Source: JBJXFY01 sp046155815 (GTDB taxonomy: Bacteria > Verrucomicrobiota > Verrucomicrobiia > Limisphaerales > CAIMTB01). Taken from it: DNA of 8,400 bases. Shown here one piece after another: positions 1 through 6,254 of the stretch (its first letter is position 1; each line of letters opens with the position of its first letter). A program made the position numbers and the translations under genes. The stretch is from assembly GCA_046155815.1 (NCBI GenBank), contig JBJXFY010000441.1, forward strand, positions 1 through 8,400, written 5' to 3'. The notes beneath the pieces were generated by a model. The model was not told the origin of the DNA. It did not search any database and saw only the letters and a program-made list of their open reading frames with translations.

Positions 1-10
1 GGTGGAGCGT

Positions 11-48
11 TCTCCCTCACCCTTTATCCTCTCCCGCTGGGAGAGGGA
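11..48 (+). repeat. Extragenic palindrome copy 1 (forward)
   Basis: First of five copies. The core is an 8-bp perfect stem, CCTCTCCC (28-35) with GGGAGAGG (39-46), around the 3-nt loop GCT. It is preceded by the asymmetric arm TCTCCCTCACCC (11-22), which gives the element a direction. GC-rich palindromes of this type are common between genes in many bacterial genomes (REP-like elements). The function here is unknown. Confidence 0.85.
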
Positions 49-110
49 CGGCGTTTGTCAGCGCTGTGAGAATACGGATGCATCACATTGCAGGCAGTCG
101 GTCGTACCGG

Positions 111-149
111 CCTCCTCTCCCAGCGGGAGAGGAGGGAGGTGAGGGAGAA
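111..149 (-). repeat. Extragenic palindrome copy 2 (reverse)
   Basis: Inverted copy of the element. The stem is CCTCTCCC (114-121) with GGGAGAGG (125-132), loop AGC, followed by the complementary arm GGTGAGGGAGAA (138-149). With copy 1 it forms a head-to-head pair about 65 bp apart, the arrangement of paired REP (BIME-like) elements. The bases between the pair (50-110) and up to copy 3 (151-197) hold nothing I recognise. Confidence 0.85.
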
Positions 150-198
150 CGGCTGGCCGCTGTAGTTGTGTTTGTAGGTCGCATGATTTGGGTCGCGT

Positions 199-234
199 TC
201 TCCCTCACCCTGCCCTCTCCCGCTGGGAGAGGGG
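199..234 (+). repeat. Extragenic palindrome copy 3 (forward)
   Basis: The stem is 9 bp, CCCTCTCCC (213-221) with GGGAGAGGG (225-233), loop GCT, preceded by the arm TCTCCCTCACCC. It begins 2 nt past the TGA (238-236) of the minus-strand methyltransferase tail remnant A, so in that orientation it sits where a terminator would. Confidence 0.87.
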
Positions 235-235
235 A

Positions 236-418
236 TCACGTCGGCCGTCTTGCGCGGGTTGTTCGCTTCGGTTTGGCGGACGGGGCGAGCGGGGCGGTGA
301 GTTGCTCGTAGAGTTGGAAGAGATATTCGACGCGTGAACGGTCACTGGCGAAGGGCGTGTCGCGATAACACTTGTCCACCGCCTTATCGAGCGCGGCATG
401 GGCGGCGGCCAGCGCGGG
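236..418 (-). pseudogene. Remnant A: C-terminal tail of an MmeI-like (type IIL) DNA methyltransferase
   Basis: Read on the minus strand, about 60 codons encode a helical tail with AHAALDKAVDKCYRDTPF, SDRSRVEYLFQLYEQLTAPL and a basic end RRPT before TGA (238-236). This resembles the extreme C-terminus of MmeI-like fused restriction/methyltransferase proteins (MmeI_C region), where an 'ALDxAVDxxYR' helix is followed by 'RVEYLFxLYExLTAPL'. The intact enzymes run to many hundreds of residues. The SAM-binding, catalytic and target-recognition parts are all absent, and the frame upstream of 418 no longer resembles the family. It is a fragment without its own start. The family assignment rests on remembered motif similarity and needs a profile search. 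Confidence 0.6.
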
Positions 419-448
419 CCGAAGGCACGGGACGCGCACGCAGCGGCC

Positions 449-485
449 TCCTCTCCCGGCGGGAGAGGATTGAGGCGAGGGAGAA
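449..485 (-). repeat. Extragenic palindrome copy 4 (reverse)
   Basis: Inverted copy. The stem is CCTCTCCC (450-457) with GGGAGAGG (461-468), loop GGC. The distal arm has drifted (it reads TTGAGGCGAGGGAGAA, where copy 2 has GGTGAGGGAGAA), making this the most diverged copy. It bounds remnant A on the side opposite copy 3. Confidence 0.8.
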
Positions 486-533
486 AAGCCGGTGCGTGCG
501 GGCGCGGGTGGATGCGGAAAGACTTCGTGGCCG

Positions 534-570
534 TTCTCCCTCACCCCGGCCCTCTCCCGCCGGGAGAGGG
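534..570 (+). repeat. Extragenic palindrome copy 5 (forward)
   Basis: The stem is 9 bp, CCCTCTCCC (550-558) with GGGAGAGGG (562-570), loop GCC, with the arm TTCTCCCTCACCCC upstream. It starts 2 nt past the TGA (575-573) of remnant B, the same placement as copy 3 relative to remnant A. Compared with copy 3 it has one extra base between arm and stem. Confidence 0.87.
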
Positions 571-572
571 AG

Positions 573-812
573 TCAGTCCGGCCGTCGTGGGCGAGATTGG
601 CGCCTGGCATTCGCAGTGGGCGCGGGTGGAGCGGCGCGCTGTTCATAAAGTCGAAAGAGATGTTCGACGCGTGAACGGTCACTGGCGAAGGGGGTGTCGC
701 GATAACACTTGTCCACCGCCCTACCGAGCGCGGCATGGACGGCGGCCAGCGCGGGCGGCATGGCCAGCGGATCGTAAAGGTCCGCCAGCGTGGCGCCGGG
801 GAAGCCCGCCCG
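573..812 (-). pseudogene. Remnant B: longer C-terminal tail of an MmeI-like DNA methyltransferase
   Basis: A second copy of the same tail, reaching further upstream. Minus-strand translation gives GFPGATLADLYDPLAMPPAL, then AAVHAALGRAVDKCYRDTPF, SDRSRVEHLFRLYEQ and a basic end RRPD before TGA (575-573). 'LADLYDPLxMPPAL' followed by a helix 'ALxxAVDxxY' is the arrangement I know from the end of MmeI-like methyltransferases. The frame stays open back to the sulfatase stop at 902-900, so the remnant may begin anywhere between about 812 and 899, but residues before GFPG do not look like the family. There is no catalytic domain. An internal ATG at 761-759 could start a 62-residue peptide, but nothing supports its expression. 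Confidence 0.6.
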
Positions 813-853
813 CGCGCGAGTGGGGTGTTTGGTTTGGGTTTCGCTGGTGAAGT

Positions 854-881
854 CGCGGGCCGGCCACTCGGCCAGCCCGCG
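854..881 (-). terminator. GC-rich hairpin after the sulfatase gene
   Basis: A 12-bp stem with the tetraloop GAGT on the minus strand, CGCGGGCTGGCC pairing with GGCCGGCCCGCG. All pairs are Watson-Crick except one U·G wobble in the minus-strand RNA (an A·C mismatch on the other strand, which favours minus-strand function). It begins 18 nt past the sulfatase stop. The downstream sequence ACTTCACC has no U tract, so it is not a textbook intrinsic terminator. It could terminate as a strong GC hairpin or stabilise the 3' end. Confidence 0.55.
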
Positions 882-899
882 TGTTTCACGAGCGTAGGC

Positions 900-2453
900 C
901 TACTTGGCGCCCTTGCCCATCTCTTCGATCTGCTTCTGCATCTTCGTCAGGTTGAACGAACCCGCGGTCTGGCTGGCCGGGAAGTCCTTGAAGGTGAGGA
1001 GGAACTTCGCGACCACGTCGGTGGCCGGGGTGATGAGGTAGACGCGGTCGAGCCACCAGTCATCGAAGGTGTTCGCATTGTGCTGGGCTTTTTCGAGCGG
1101 ATCGCGACGCAGGTTGAAGAGCAGCGGGGCGCGCAGTTCGACGAATGGCTCGCGCCACAGAGGCATGGCCTCGGCGCGGTTCTCCATGTAGACGACCTTC
1201 CAGTCACCGACGCGGGCGGCGACGATCTCGCCGATGTCATTCACATAAATGAATTCCTTGCGCGGCGACTCCTTGGTCTTGCCACTGAGGTAGTCGAGCA
1301 GGTTGTAGCTATCGAGGTGGTTCTTATAGGTGCGACCGTTGAGTTCAACGCCCTTGAGGAGCTTGTCGCTGATGTCCGGTGCGCCGGCGGCGGCGGCGAA
1401 GGTGGTCAGCCAGTCTTCGTGGGCGACGATGCCGTTGAGCGTGGTGCCCGCCGGGAATCTGCCGGGCCAGCGGACGAAGCAGGAGACGCGGTAGGCGCCT
1501 TCCCAGTTGGTATTCTTCTCACTGCGGAACTGCGTGGTGCCGGCGTCGGGCCAGGTGTTGTAATGCACGCCGTTGTCGGTGGAATACTGGACGATGGTGT
1601 TGTCGGCGATGCCGAGTTCGTCAATCAGCTTGAGGAGTTCGCCGACGTGCATGTCGTGCTCGACCATGCCGTCGCTGTATTCATCCTGGCCGGAGATGCC
1701 GCGATGCTCGGCTTTGACGTGGGTGCGGAAGTGCATCCGGGTGCCGTTCCACCAGCAGAAGAAGGGTTTGCCCTCCTTGTTCATGCGAGTGATGAAATCC
1801 TTCGCCGCGGCGACGGTCTCATCATCAATCGTCTCCATGCGCTTCCTGGTGAGCGGGCCGGTGTTCTCGATGGTCTGGCCGCCCTTGCCGTCGGCCTTGG
1901 TTCTCAGCACGCCACGCGGGCCGTATCTCTTCCGGAACTCGGGGTCCTTCGGATAGTCGAGGTTCTCCGGCTCCTCCTCCGCGTTGAGGTGGTAGAGATT
2001 GCCGAGGAACTCATCGAAGCCGTGCATCGTGGGCAGATGCTCGTCGCGGTCGCCCTGATGGTTCTTGCCGAACTGGCCGGTGGCGTAGCCCTGGCTCTTG
2101 AGCACCGTGGCCATGGTCACGTCGGTCTTCTGCCAGCCTTCCTTCGCGCTGGGCAGTCCGACTTTCAACATTCCGTTGCGCAGCGGCACCGAGCCGCCGA
2201 TGAAGGCCGCGCGTCCCGCCGTGCAGCTCTGCTGCGCGTAGTAGTCGGTGAAGGCCACGCCTTCCCTGGCGATGCGATCAATGTTCGGCGTCTGGTAGCC
2301 CATCAGACCGCGGCTGTTGTAGCTGATGTTCTGGTTGCCGATGTCGTCACCCCAGATGACCAGGATGTTGGGTTTCTTGTCCGCCGCCTGCGCGGCGCAC
2401 CCGATGAGCGCCAGCCCAAAGGCGAGCGCGAGCATTTGTCGTGTTTGCTTCAT
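900..2453 (-). CDS. Exported sulfatase (arylsulfatase family, formylglycine type)
   Basis: 517 residues from ATG 2453 to TAG 902-900. Residues 1-23 form an export signal: MKQTRQ, hydrophobic MLALAFGLAL, then LIGC (a possible lipobox, Cys19) and AQA, a possible signal peptidase I site. The alkaline-phosphatase-like sulfatase fold follows: PNILVIWGDD (Asp36-Asp37, metal ligands), SCTAGRAAF with Cys77 as the residue converted to formylglycine and Arg81, GKNH (Lys130, His132), MHFRTH near 240, STDNG (Asp293-Asn294, metal ligands) and Lys313. The motif is C-x-A-x-R rather than the commoner C-x-P-x-R; both occur in sulfatases. It should hydrolyse a sulfate ester outside the cytoplasm, possibly from a sulfated polysaccharide; the substrate cannot be read from sequence. 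The frame is open upstream to 2666, but the signal peptide supports the start at 2453. No clear Shine-Dalgarno is seen. No maturase gene is in the window. Confidence 0.93.
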   Translation of the reverse strand: MKQTRQMLALAFGLALIGCAAQAADKKPNILVIWGDDIGNQNISYNSRGLMGYQTPNIDRIAREGVAFTDYYAQQSCTAGRAAFIGGSVPLRNGMLKVGLPSAKEGWQKTDVTMATVLKSQGYATGQFGKNHQGDRDEHLPTMHGFDEFLGNLYHLNAEEEPENLDYPKDPEFRKRYGPRGVLRTKADGKGGQTIENTGPLTRKRMETIDDETVAAAKDFITRMNKEGKPFFCWWNGTRMHFRTHVKAEHRGISGQDEYSDGMVEHDMHVGELLKLIDELGIADNTIVQYSTDNGVHYNTWPDAGTTQFRSEKNTNWEGAYRVSCFVRWPGRFPAGTTLNGIVAHEDWLTTFAAAAGAPDISDKLLKGVELNGRTYKNHLDSYNLLDYLSGKTKESPRKEFIYVNDIGEIVAARVGDWKVVYMENRAEAMPLWREPFVELRAPLLFNLRRDPLEKAQHNANTFDDWWLDRVYLITPATDVVAKFLLTFKDFPASQTAGSFNLTKMQKQIEEMGKGAK

Positions 2454-2548
2454 TGCTGTGCGTTGTTTGGGGTCGAATTTCTCGGCTGAGTTTGAGCGGG
2501 AGTCGAGTTGCATGGTCAGCCGGGAAAACAGAGGGAGGCGGGGGCTCA

Positions 2549-3427
2549 TCAGCCCTGCAGGATCTTCATGGCGGGCAGCGGGCCGGTCACGCCGTCGCGG
2601 TCCAGCGCGGCCTTCGCGGCCTCGTTGAGCGTGAACAGCGCGTCCCAGTACTTCTCCGCCGGGCACCAGGCGCGGAGCTCCATCGTGTACTTGTTCTCCC
2701 CGAGCAGGGTGAGGACGGCCACCGGGGCGGGTTCGGCCTCGAGGTGGAGGTTGCCCGCCGGCGCGGACAGCAGGCTGGCGCGGACCTTCTCCGCCGGGTT
2801 CGTGGCGGCCACGGTGCAGGGGACGGCGACGAGGCGCCGTGGGTTGCTGGTGAAGTTGGTGATGTTGCCGCCGGTGATCGCGGAGTTCGGGACGACGACC
2901 TTCTTGTTGTCGAGGGTGTTCAGGACGGTGGTGAAGATGCCGATCTCCTCGACGACGCCCTCGGCGCCGCCGGCGGTGAGGTAGTCACCCACCTTGAAGG
3001 GGCGGAAGAAGACGATCAGGAAGCCGGAGGCGAAGTTGGAGAGGTTGCCCTGGAGGGCGAGGCCGATGGCGAGGCCGGCGGCGGCGATCAGCGCGGCGAA
3101 CTGCGCGGTGGGGATGCCGAGCTGGCCCAGCGCGGTGATGATGACCAGCACCATCAGCACGCCGTGGAGGATGTTGGCCAGATAGCGGGCGAAGGTGTCG
3201 TTCATGCTCCGCTTCGCCATCACGCGGAGCAGCAGGGCGCGGATGATCTTCGCGATCCACGAGCCCACGAGGTAGATCAGGATCGCGGTGATGAGGGCGA
3301 TCGCGAACTTGAGGCCGCTCTCGGCAAGCCACCGGTAGGCGGCCGCCAGGAGCTGCTGCGTGCGGGTGAGGGATTCCGTGACGGATTCGGCGGAGCCGGC
3401 GGCCTGGGCGAGGAAGGGCTGGAGCAT
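2549..3427 (-). CDS. mscS: Small-conductance mechanosensitive channel, MscS family
   Basis: 292 residues, close to the 286 of E. coli MscS. A polar N-terminus (1-36) precedes three membrane helices: TM1 about 38-60 (KFAIALITAILIYLVGSW), TM2 about 83-103 and the pore-lining TM3 about 107-140. TM3 has the glycine/alanine pattern of the family, GLAIGLALQGNLSNFASG, with Leu119 and Leu123 at the positions of the E. coli hydrophobic seal (Leu105/Leu109). FRPFKVGD (141-148) and VVPNSAITGGNITNF (178-192) mark the cytoplasmic beta domain, and the C-terminal alpha/beta domain runs to the end. It acts in the inner membrane, releasing solutes on osmotic downshock. The start at 3427 gives the family length; the open frame extends to 3730 with proline/arginine-rich residues that look non-coding. 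No good ribosome site is seen. It lies 95 nt upstream of the sulfatase on the same strand. Confidence 0.95.
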   Translation of the reverse strand: MLQPFLAQAAGSAESVTESLTRTQQLLAAAYRWLAESGLKFAIALITAILIYLVGSWIAKIIRALLLRVMAKRSMNDTFARYLANILHGVLMVLVIITALGQLGIPTAQFAALIAAAGLAIGLALQGNLSNFASGFLIVFFRPFKVGDYLTAGGAEGVVEEIGIFTTVLNTLDNKKVVVPNSAITGGNITNFTSNPRRLVAVPCTVAATNPAEKVRASLLSAPAGNLHLEAEPAPVAVLTLLGENKYTMELRAWCPAEKYWDALFTLNEAAKAALDRDGVTGPLPAMKILQG

Positions 3428-3782
3428 GGCAGGGCGTGGATTGCGGTTTGCGGGGTCGGAAATGGCACGATCACGGCCCCCCGGTCCAGCCTTCAGTGCC
3501 GGCGAGACATCGAAACGCGATGGCCGAATTGGAACCTCCGGCCCATGACCCTTTCCGTGGAGGAGGAGGGGGTCGCGGCGGATCGGGTCCGGGCGTGGGC
3601 GTCCCGTTTCCGGGACGGTGGCGTTTCGCCTTCGGCAACGCGATCGTCCGGCCGGTGGCGAAGGGCTGCCGCGGGCAGCCGGCCGTGAGGGATTCCTTGC
3701 CGTGTCGCGGTGGTGGCATGGCCTGTGCATCCTGCGGCGGCATGTCCGTCATCCACGCGTCGCCGCCGGGCCGCCGAATCCC
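3428..3782. other. Spacer between divergent channel and permease genes
   Basis: 355 bp without a supported gene, which should contain the start regions of both flanking genes. I see no confident sigma70-type promoter. Two short perfect stems occur: GTCCCG/CGGGAC with loop TTTC (3601-3616, one further C-G pair outside) and GGCTGCC/GGCAGCC with loop GCG (3664-3680). Either might form in the permease leader RNA, but neither has a recognisable regulatory context. Open frames crossing this spacer extend the flanking genes with residues unlike either family. Confidence 0.5.
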
Positions 3783-6254
3783 ATGACGCAGCTCCGCTTC
3801 GTCCTGCGCCAGCTTTGGCGCCAGCCCGGCTTCACGGCGCTGGCGGTGCTCACGCTCGCCCTCGGCATCGGGGCGAACACGGCCATCTTCAGCGTCGTCC
3901 ATGCGGTCCTCCTTCGGCCCTTTCCCTACCCGGACTCGGGGCAGATCGTGTTCCTGTCCGGGACCCTGCGGACGAACGACAGCTTCAGCTTTCCGCTGAA
4001 CTTCGCGGATCTGGAGGACTTCCGCGCCCAGGCGGCGGCGTTTGAAGGTCTGGGAGGCACGCAGGATGAGCAGTTCACCGTGACGGGTGTGACGGAGCCG
4101 TCGCGCGTGAAGGGAGCCTACCTGATGCCGGCGGTGCTCGAGCTGCTGCGCGTTCCCCCGGTCGTGGGGCGGCCGCTGCTGCCGGCCGACGACCAGCCCG
4201 GGGCGCCGCGTGTCTGTGTGCTGGCGGACCGCGCCTGGGAACGCTTCTTCCAGCGGCGGCCCGACGTGGTCGGCCAGACGCTCCTGCTCAACGGAAATCC
4301 CCACGAGGTGGTCGGCGTGATGCCGCCGGCGTTCAAGTTCTGGGACGCCTGGGTGTATGTGCCGCTCGTCCATGGCATCCCCCCGGAGCTGCGCACGATG
4401 CGCGGGGTGCGCACCGGCATGTGGGGCATTGGCCGCCTGCGGCCCGGGGTGACGCCGGAGCAGGCGGCGCAGCAGCTCGATGTGGTCGCCGGGCGAATCG
4501 CCGCGGAGCATCCGGCGGAAAACGGCGACGCCACCGTGCGGGCCCGTCCGCTGGCGGAGACCGTGGGCTCCCGCATCCGTCCGACCCTCCTGCTGCTCTT
4601 CGGCGCGGTGGGCTGCGTGCTGCTGATCGCGTGCGTGAACGTGGCCAACCTGCTGCTCGCCCGCGGCGCGGCGCGCGGGCGGGAGCTGGCCGTGCGTGCA
4701 GCTCTCGGCGCGAGCCGCGGCCGGCTGGCGGGCCAGCTCCTCCTCGAGACGCTGCCCCTCGGCCTCCTGGCCGCGGTCGTGGGCGTGCTCTTCGCCGTGG
4801 CCGGGCTGCGCTTCCTGCTCTCCCAGATCCCTCCGGAGCTGGTCCCCGCCGAGGCGGACATCCGCCTGAGCCTGCCGGTGCTGGCCTTCACCGCCGGTGT
4901 CGGCGTGGTGGCGGCCCTGCTGGCGGGCGTGCTGCCGGCCGTGCAGGCCTCGCGCCGCGCGGTGCATGACGCGCTCAAGGAGGGGGCCCGCTCCGCCGGC
5001 GGCCTCCGCGGGGCCTGGGTGCGCGGCGCCCTCGTCACGGCGGAGGTCGCCCTCGCCCTCGCCCTGCTCGTCACCGCCGGGCTGCTCGTCCGCAACCTCG
5101 TGCAGGTGGCCCGCACCGACCCCGGCTTCCTCACCGAGCATCTCCTCGTGTCCTCCGTGCAGCTCCCCGAGGCGCGCTACCCCGATCCCGACCGGGCTGA
5201 GGCCTTCGTGCGCGAGCTGCTCGAGCGCACCGCCCGCTACCCGGGCGTGCGCCACGCCGGCGTCCTCACCGTCGTCCCCATGGGCGGCGGCTCGATGAAC
5301 CTCCCGCTCCTCCTCGACGGCCGCGCGTACACCCGGCAGGACGACCTGCGTTCCGTGATCTACAACGCGGTCACGCCCGGCGCGATCGAGGCGCTCGGCC
5401 TGCGCCTCGGCTCCGGCCGGCTGCCGGACGCCAACGACCACGCCGGCGCCGAGCGCGTCGTCGTTCTCAACGCCGCCGCGGCCCGCCAGTTCTTCGGCCA
5501 CGAGGATCCCGTCGGCCGGCGCGTGGCCGCCGGCATTCCGCGCGCGCTGCTGGGCGACCGCCCGGCCGAAGGCGTCCTGGCCGCCATCGTGGACCCACCC
5601 TTTGCCCGCGTGATCGGCGTGGTGTCGGACTCCCGGCAGTACGGGCTGATGAATGACCCCCAGCCGGAGATCTTCGTTCCCTTTGGGCAGAGCTTCCGCG
5701 TTCCGCCGGTGCGCAACGGCTTCGCCCTCCTGCTGCGCACGGCCGACGATCCCGGCGCGCTCGCCGGCACGCTGCGCCAGGACCTCCGCGGGCTGGACCC
5801 GGACCTGCCGCTGGACGCCGTGCGGACCATGGAGGCCATGGTCGCGGAGACCCTGCGTTCGACGCGCTTCCTCGTGGTGCTGCTCGGCCTGTTCGCCGCC
5901 GTCGCGCTGGTGCTCGCCGCCCTCGGCATTTACGGGGTGGTCGGCTGGCTGGTGAACCAGCGCACGCGCGAGATGGGCATCCGCCTCGCGCTCGGCGCTC
6001 CGCCTGCGGGCGTGATCGGCCTCGTCGTGCGGCAGGGGCTGCGGCCCGTTCTCCTCGGCCTGCTCCTCGGCGGCGGCCTCGCTTTCGCCCTCACGCGCGC
6101 CTTCGCCAGCCTGCTCCCCGATGCCGTCACGGCCGACGCCGCGACCTACCTCGCCGTGGCCGTGCTGCTGGCGGCGGTGGCGGCGCTGGCCTGCTGGCTG
6201 CCCGCCCGCCGCGCCTCCCGCGTGGACCCGATGATCGCCCTGCGCGCGGAGTGA
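3783..6254 (+). CDS. ADOP-type ABC transporter permease (duplicated FtsX/MacB)
   Basis: 823 residues. It opens with the hallmark of acidobacterial duplicated orphan permeases: LRQLWRQPGFTALAVLTLAL then GANTAIFSVVHAVLLRPFPY (residues 8-49, containing TM1). A MacB-like extracytoplasmic domain follows (about 50-260, with GIGRLRPGVTPEQAAQQL near 214-231), then a first FtsX domain with helices near 266-286, 325-345 and 366-388 and the cytoplasmic loop RGRELAVRAALGASRGRL. A second helix (GALVTAEVALALALLV, near 413-438) starts the duplicated half: another periplasmic domain to about 690 and a second FtsX domain (695-823) with TREMGIRLALGAPPAGVIGL and the ending ARRASRVDPMIALRAE. MacB-type permeases normally work with an ATPase in export or mechanotransmission, but none is encoded here, as is usual for ADOPs. 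The substrate is unknown. The start at 3783 places TM1 at the normal position. A 5-bp stem (6255-6269) follows the stop. Confidence 0.93.
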   Translation: MTQLRFVLRQLWRQPGFTALAVLTLALGIGANTAIFSVVHAVLLRPFPYPDSGQIVFLSGTLRTNDSFSFPLNFADLEDFRAQAAAFEGLGGTQDEQFTVTGVTEPSRVKGAYLMPAVLELLRVPPVVGRPLLPADDQPGAPRVCVLADRAWERFFQRRPDVVGQTLLLNGNPHEVVGVMPPAFKFWDAWVYVPLVHGIPPELRTMRGVRTGMWGIGRLRPGVTPEQAAQQLDVVAGRIAAEHPAENGDATVRARPLAETVGSRIRPTLLLLFGAVGCVLLIACVNVANLLLARGAARGRELAVRAALGASRGRLAGQLLLETLPLGLLAAVVGVLFAVAGLRFLLSQIPPELVPAEADIRLSLPVLAFTAGVGVVAALLAGVLPAVQASRRAVHDALKEGARSAGGLRGAWVRGALVTAEVALALALLVTAGLLVRNLVQVARTDPGFLTEHLLVSSVQLPEARYPDPDRAEAFVRELLERTARYPGVRHAGVLTVVPMGGGSMNLPLLLDGRAYTRQDDLRSVIYNAVTPGAIEALGLRLGSGRLPDANDHAGAERVVVLNAAAARQFFGHEDPVGRRVAAGIPRALLGDRPAEGVLAAIVDPPFARVIGVVSDSRQYGLMNDPQPEIFVPFGQSFRVPPVRNGFALLLRTADDPGALAGTLRQDLRGLDPDLPLDAVRTMEAMVAETLRSTRFLVVLLGLFAAVALVLAALGIYGVVGWLVNQRTREMGIRLALGAPPAGVIGLVVRQGLRPVLLGLLLGGGLAFALTRAFASLLPDAVTADAATYLAVAVLLAAVAALACWLPARRASRVDPMIALRAE

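Larger units (their letters stand above)
198..755. repeat. Direct repeat pair: palindrome plus methyltransferase tail, 337-bp period
   Basis: The block 198-418 recurs at 534-755 in the same orientation. Hand alignment of 318-418 with 655-755 shows 5 differences in 101 bases (differences at 325, 356, 384, 387 and 402 of the first copy). The adjoining 236-317 against 573-654 matches at 52 of 82 positions with no gaps. The palindromes differ by a 1-nt indel. Similarity ends abruptly after 418/755. Each block therefore carries a palindrome, a stop codon and a methyltransferase tail in the same order. Confidence 0.85.

Noticed and set aside
11..570. CRISPR array
   Set aside because: The repeats alternate in orientation and their spacing is irregular (about 65, 50, 215 and 48 bp between copies); CRISPR repeats are direct and evenly spaced, and no cas gene is present.
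198..755. Insertion sequence
   Set aside because: No transposase coding sequence or target-site duplication is visible; the palindromes are short REP-like hairpins rather than IS ends.
398..850. 150-codon plus-strand open frame through the repeat region
   Set aside because: It runs through two palindromes and both methyltransferase tails in antisense and has no recognisable protein features.
735..2489. 584-codon open frame on the plus strand opposite the sulfatase
   Set aside because: Its Val/Leu/Glu/Ala-rich sequence is the usual antisense product of a GC-rich alpha/beta enzyme; the opposite strand has catalytic and signal-peptide features of a sulfatase.
3601..3680. Riboswitch or attenuator ahead of the permease
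   Set aside because: There are only two short 6-7 bp stems in GC-rich DNA, with no known aptamer pattern, leader peptide or U tract.
2441..3688. 415-codon plus-strand open frame opposite the channel
   Set aside because: It has low-complexity Gly/Glu/Asp composition and no membrane or domain pattern, while the minus strand encodes a complete MscS protein.
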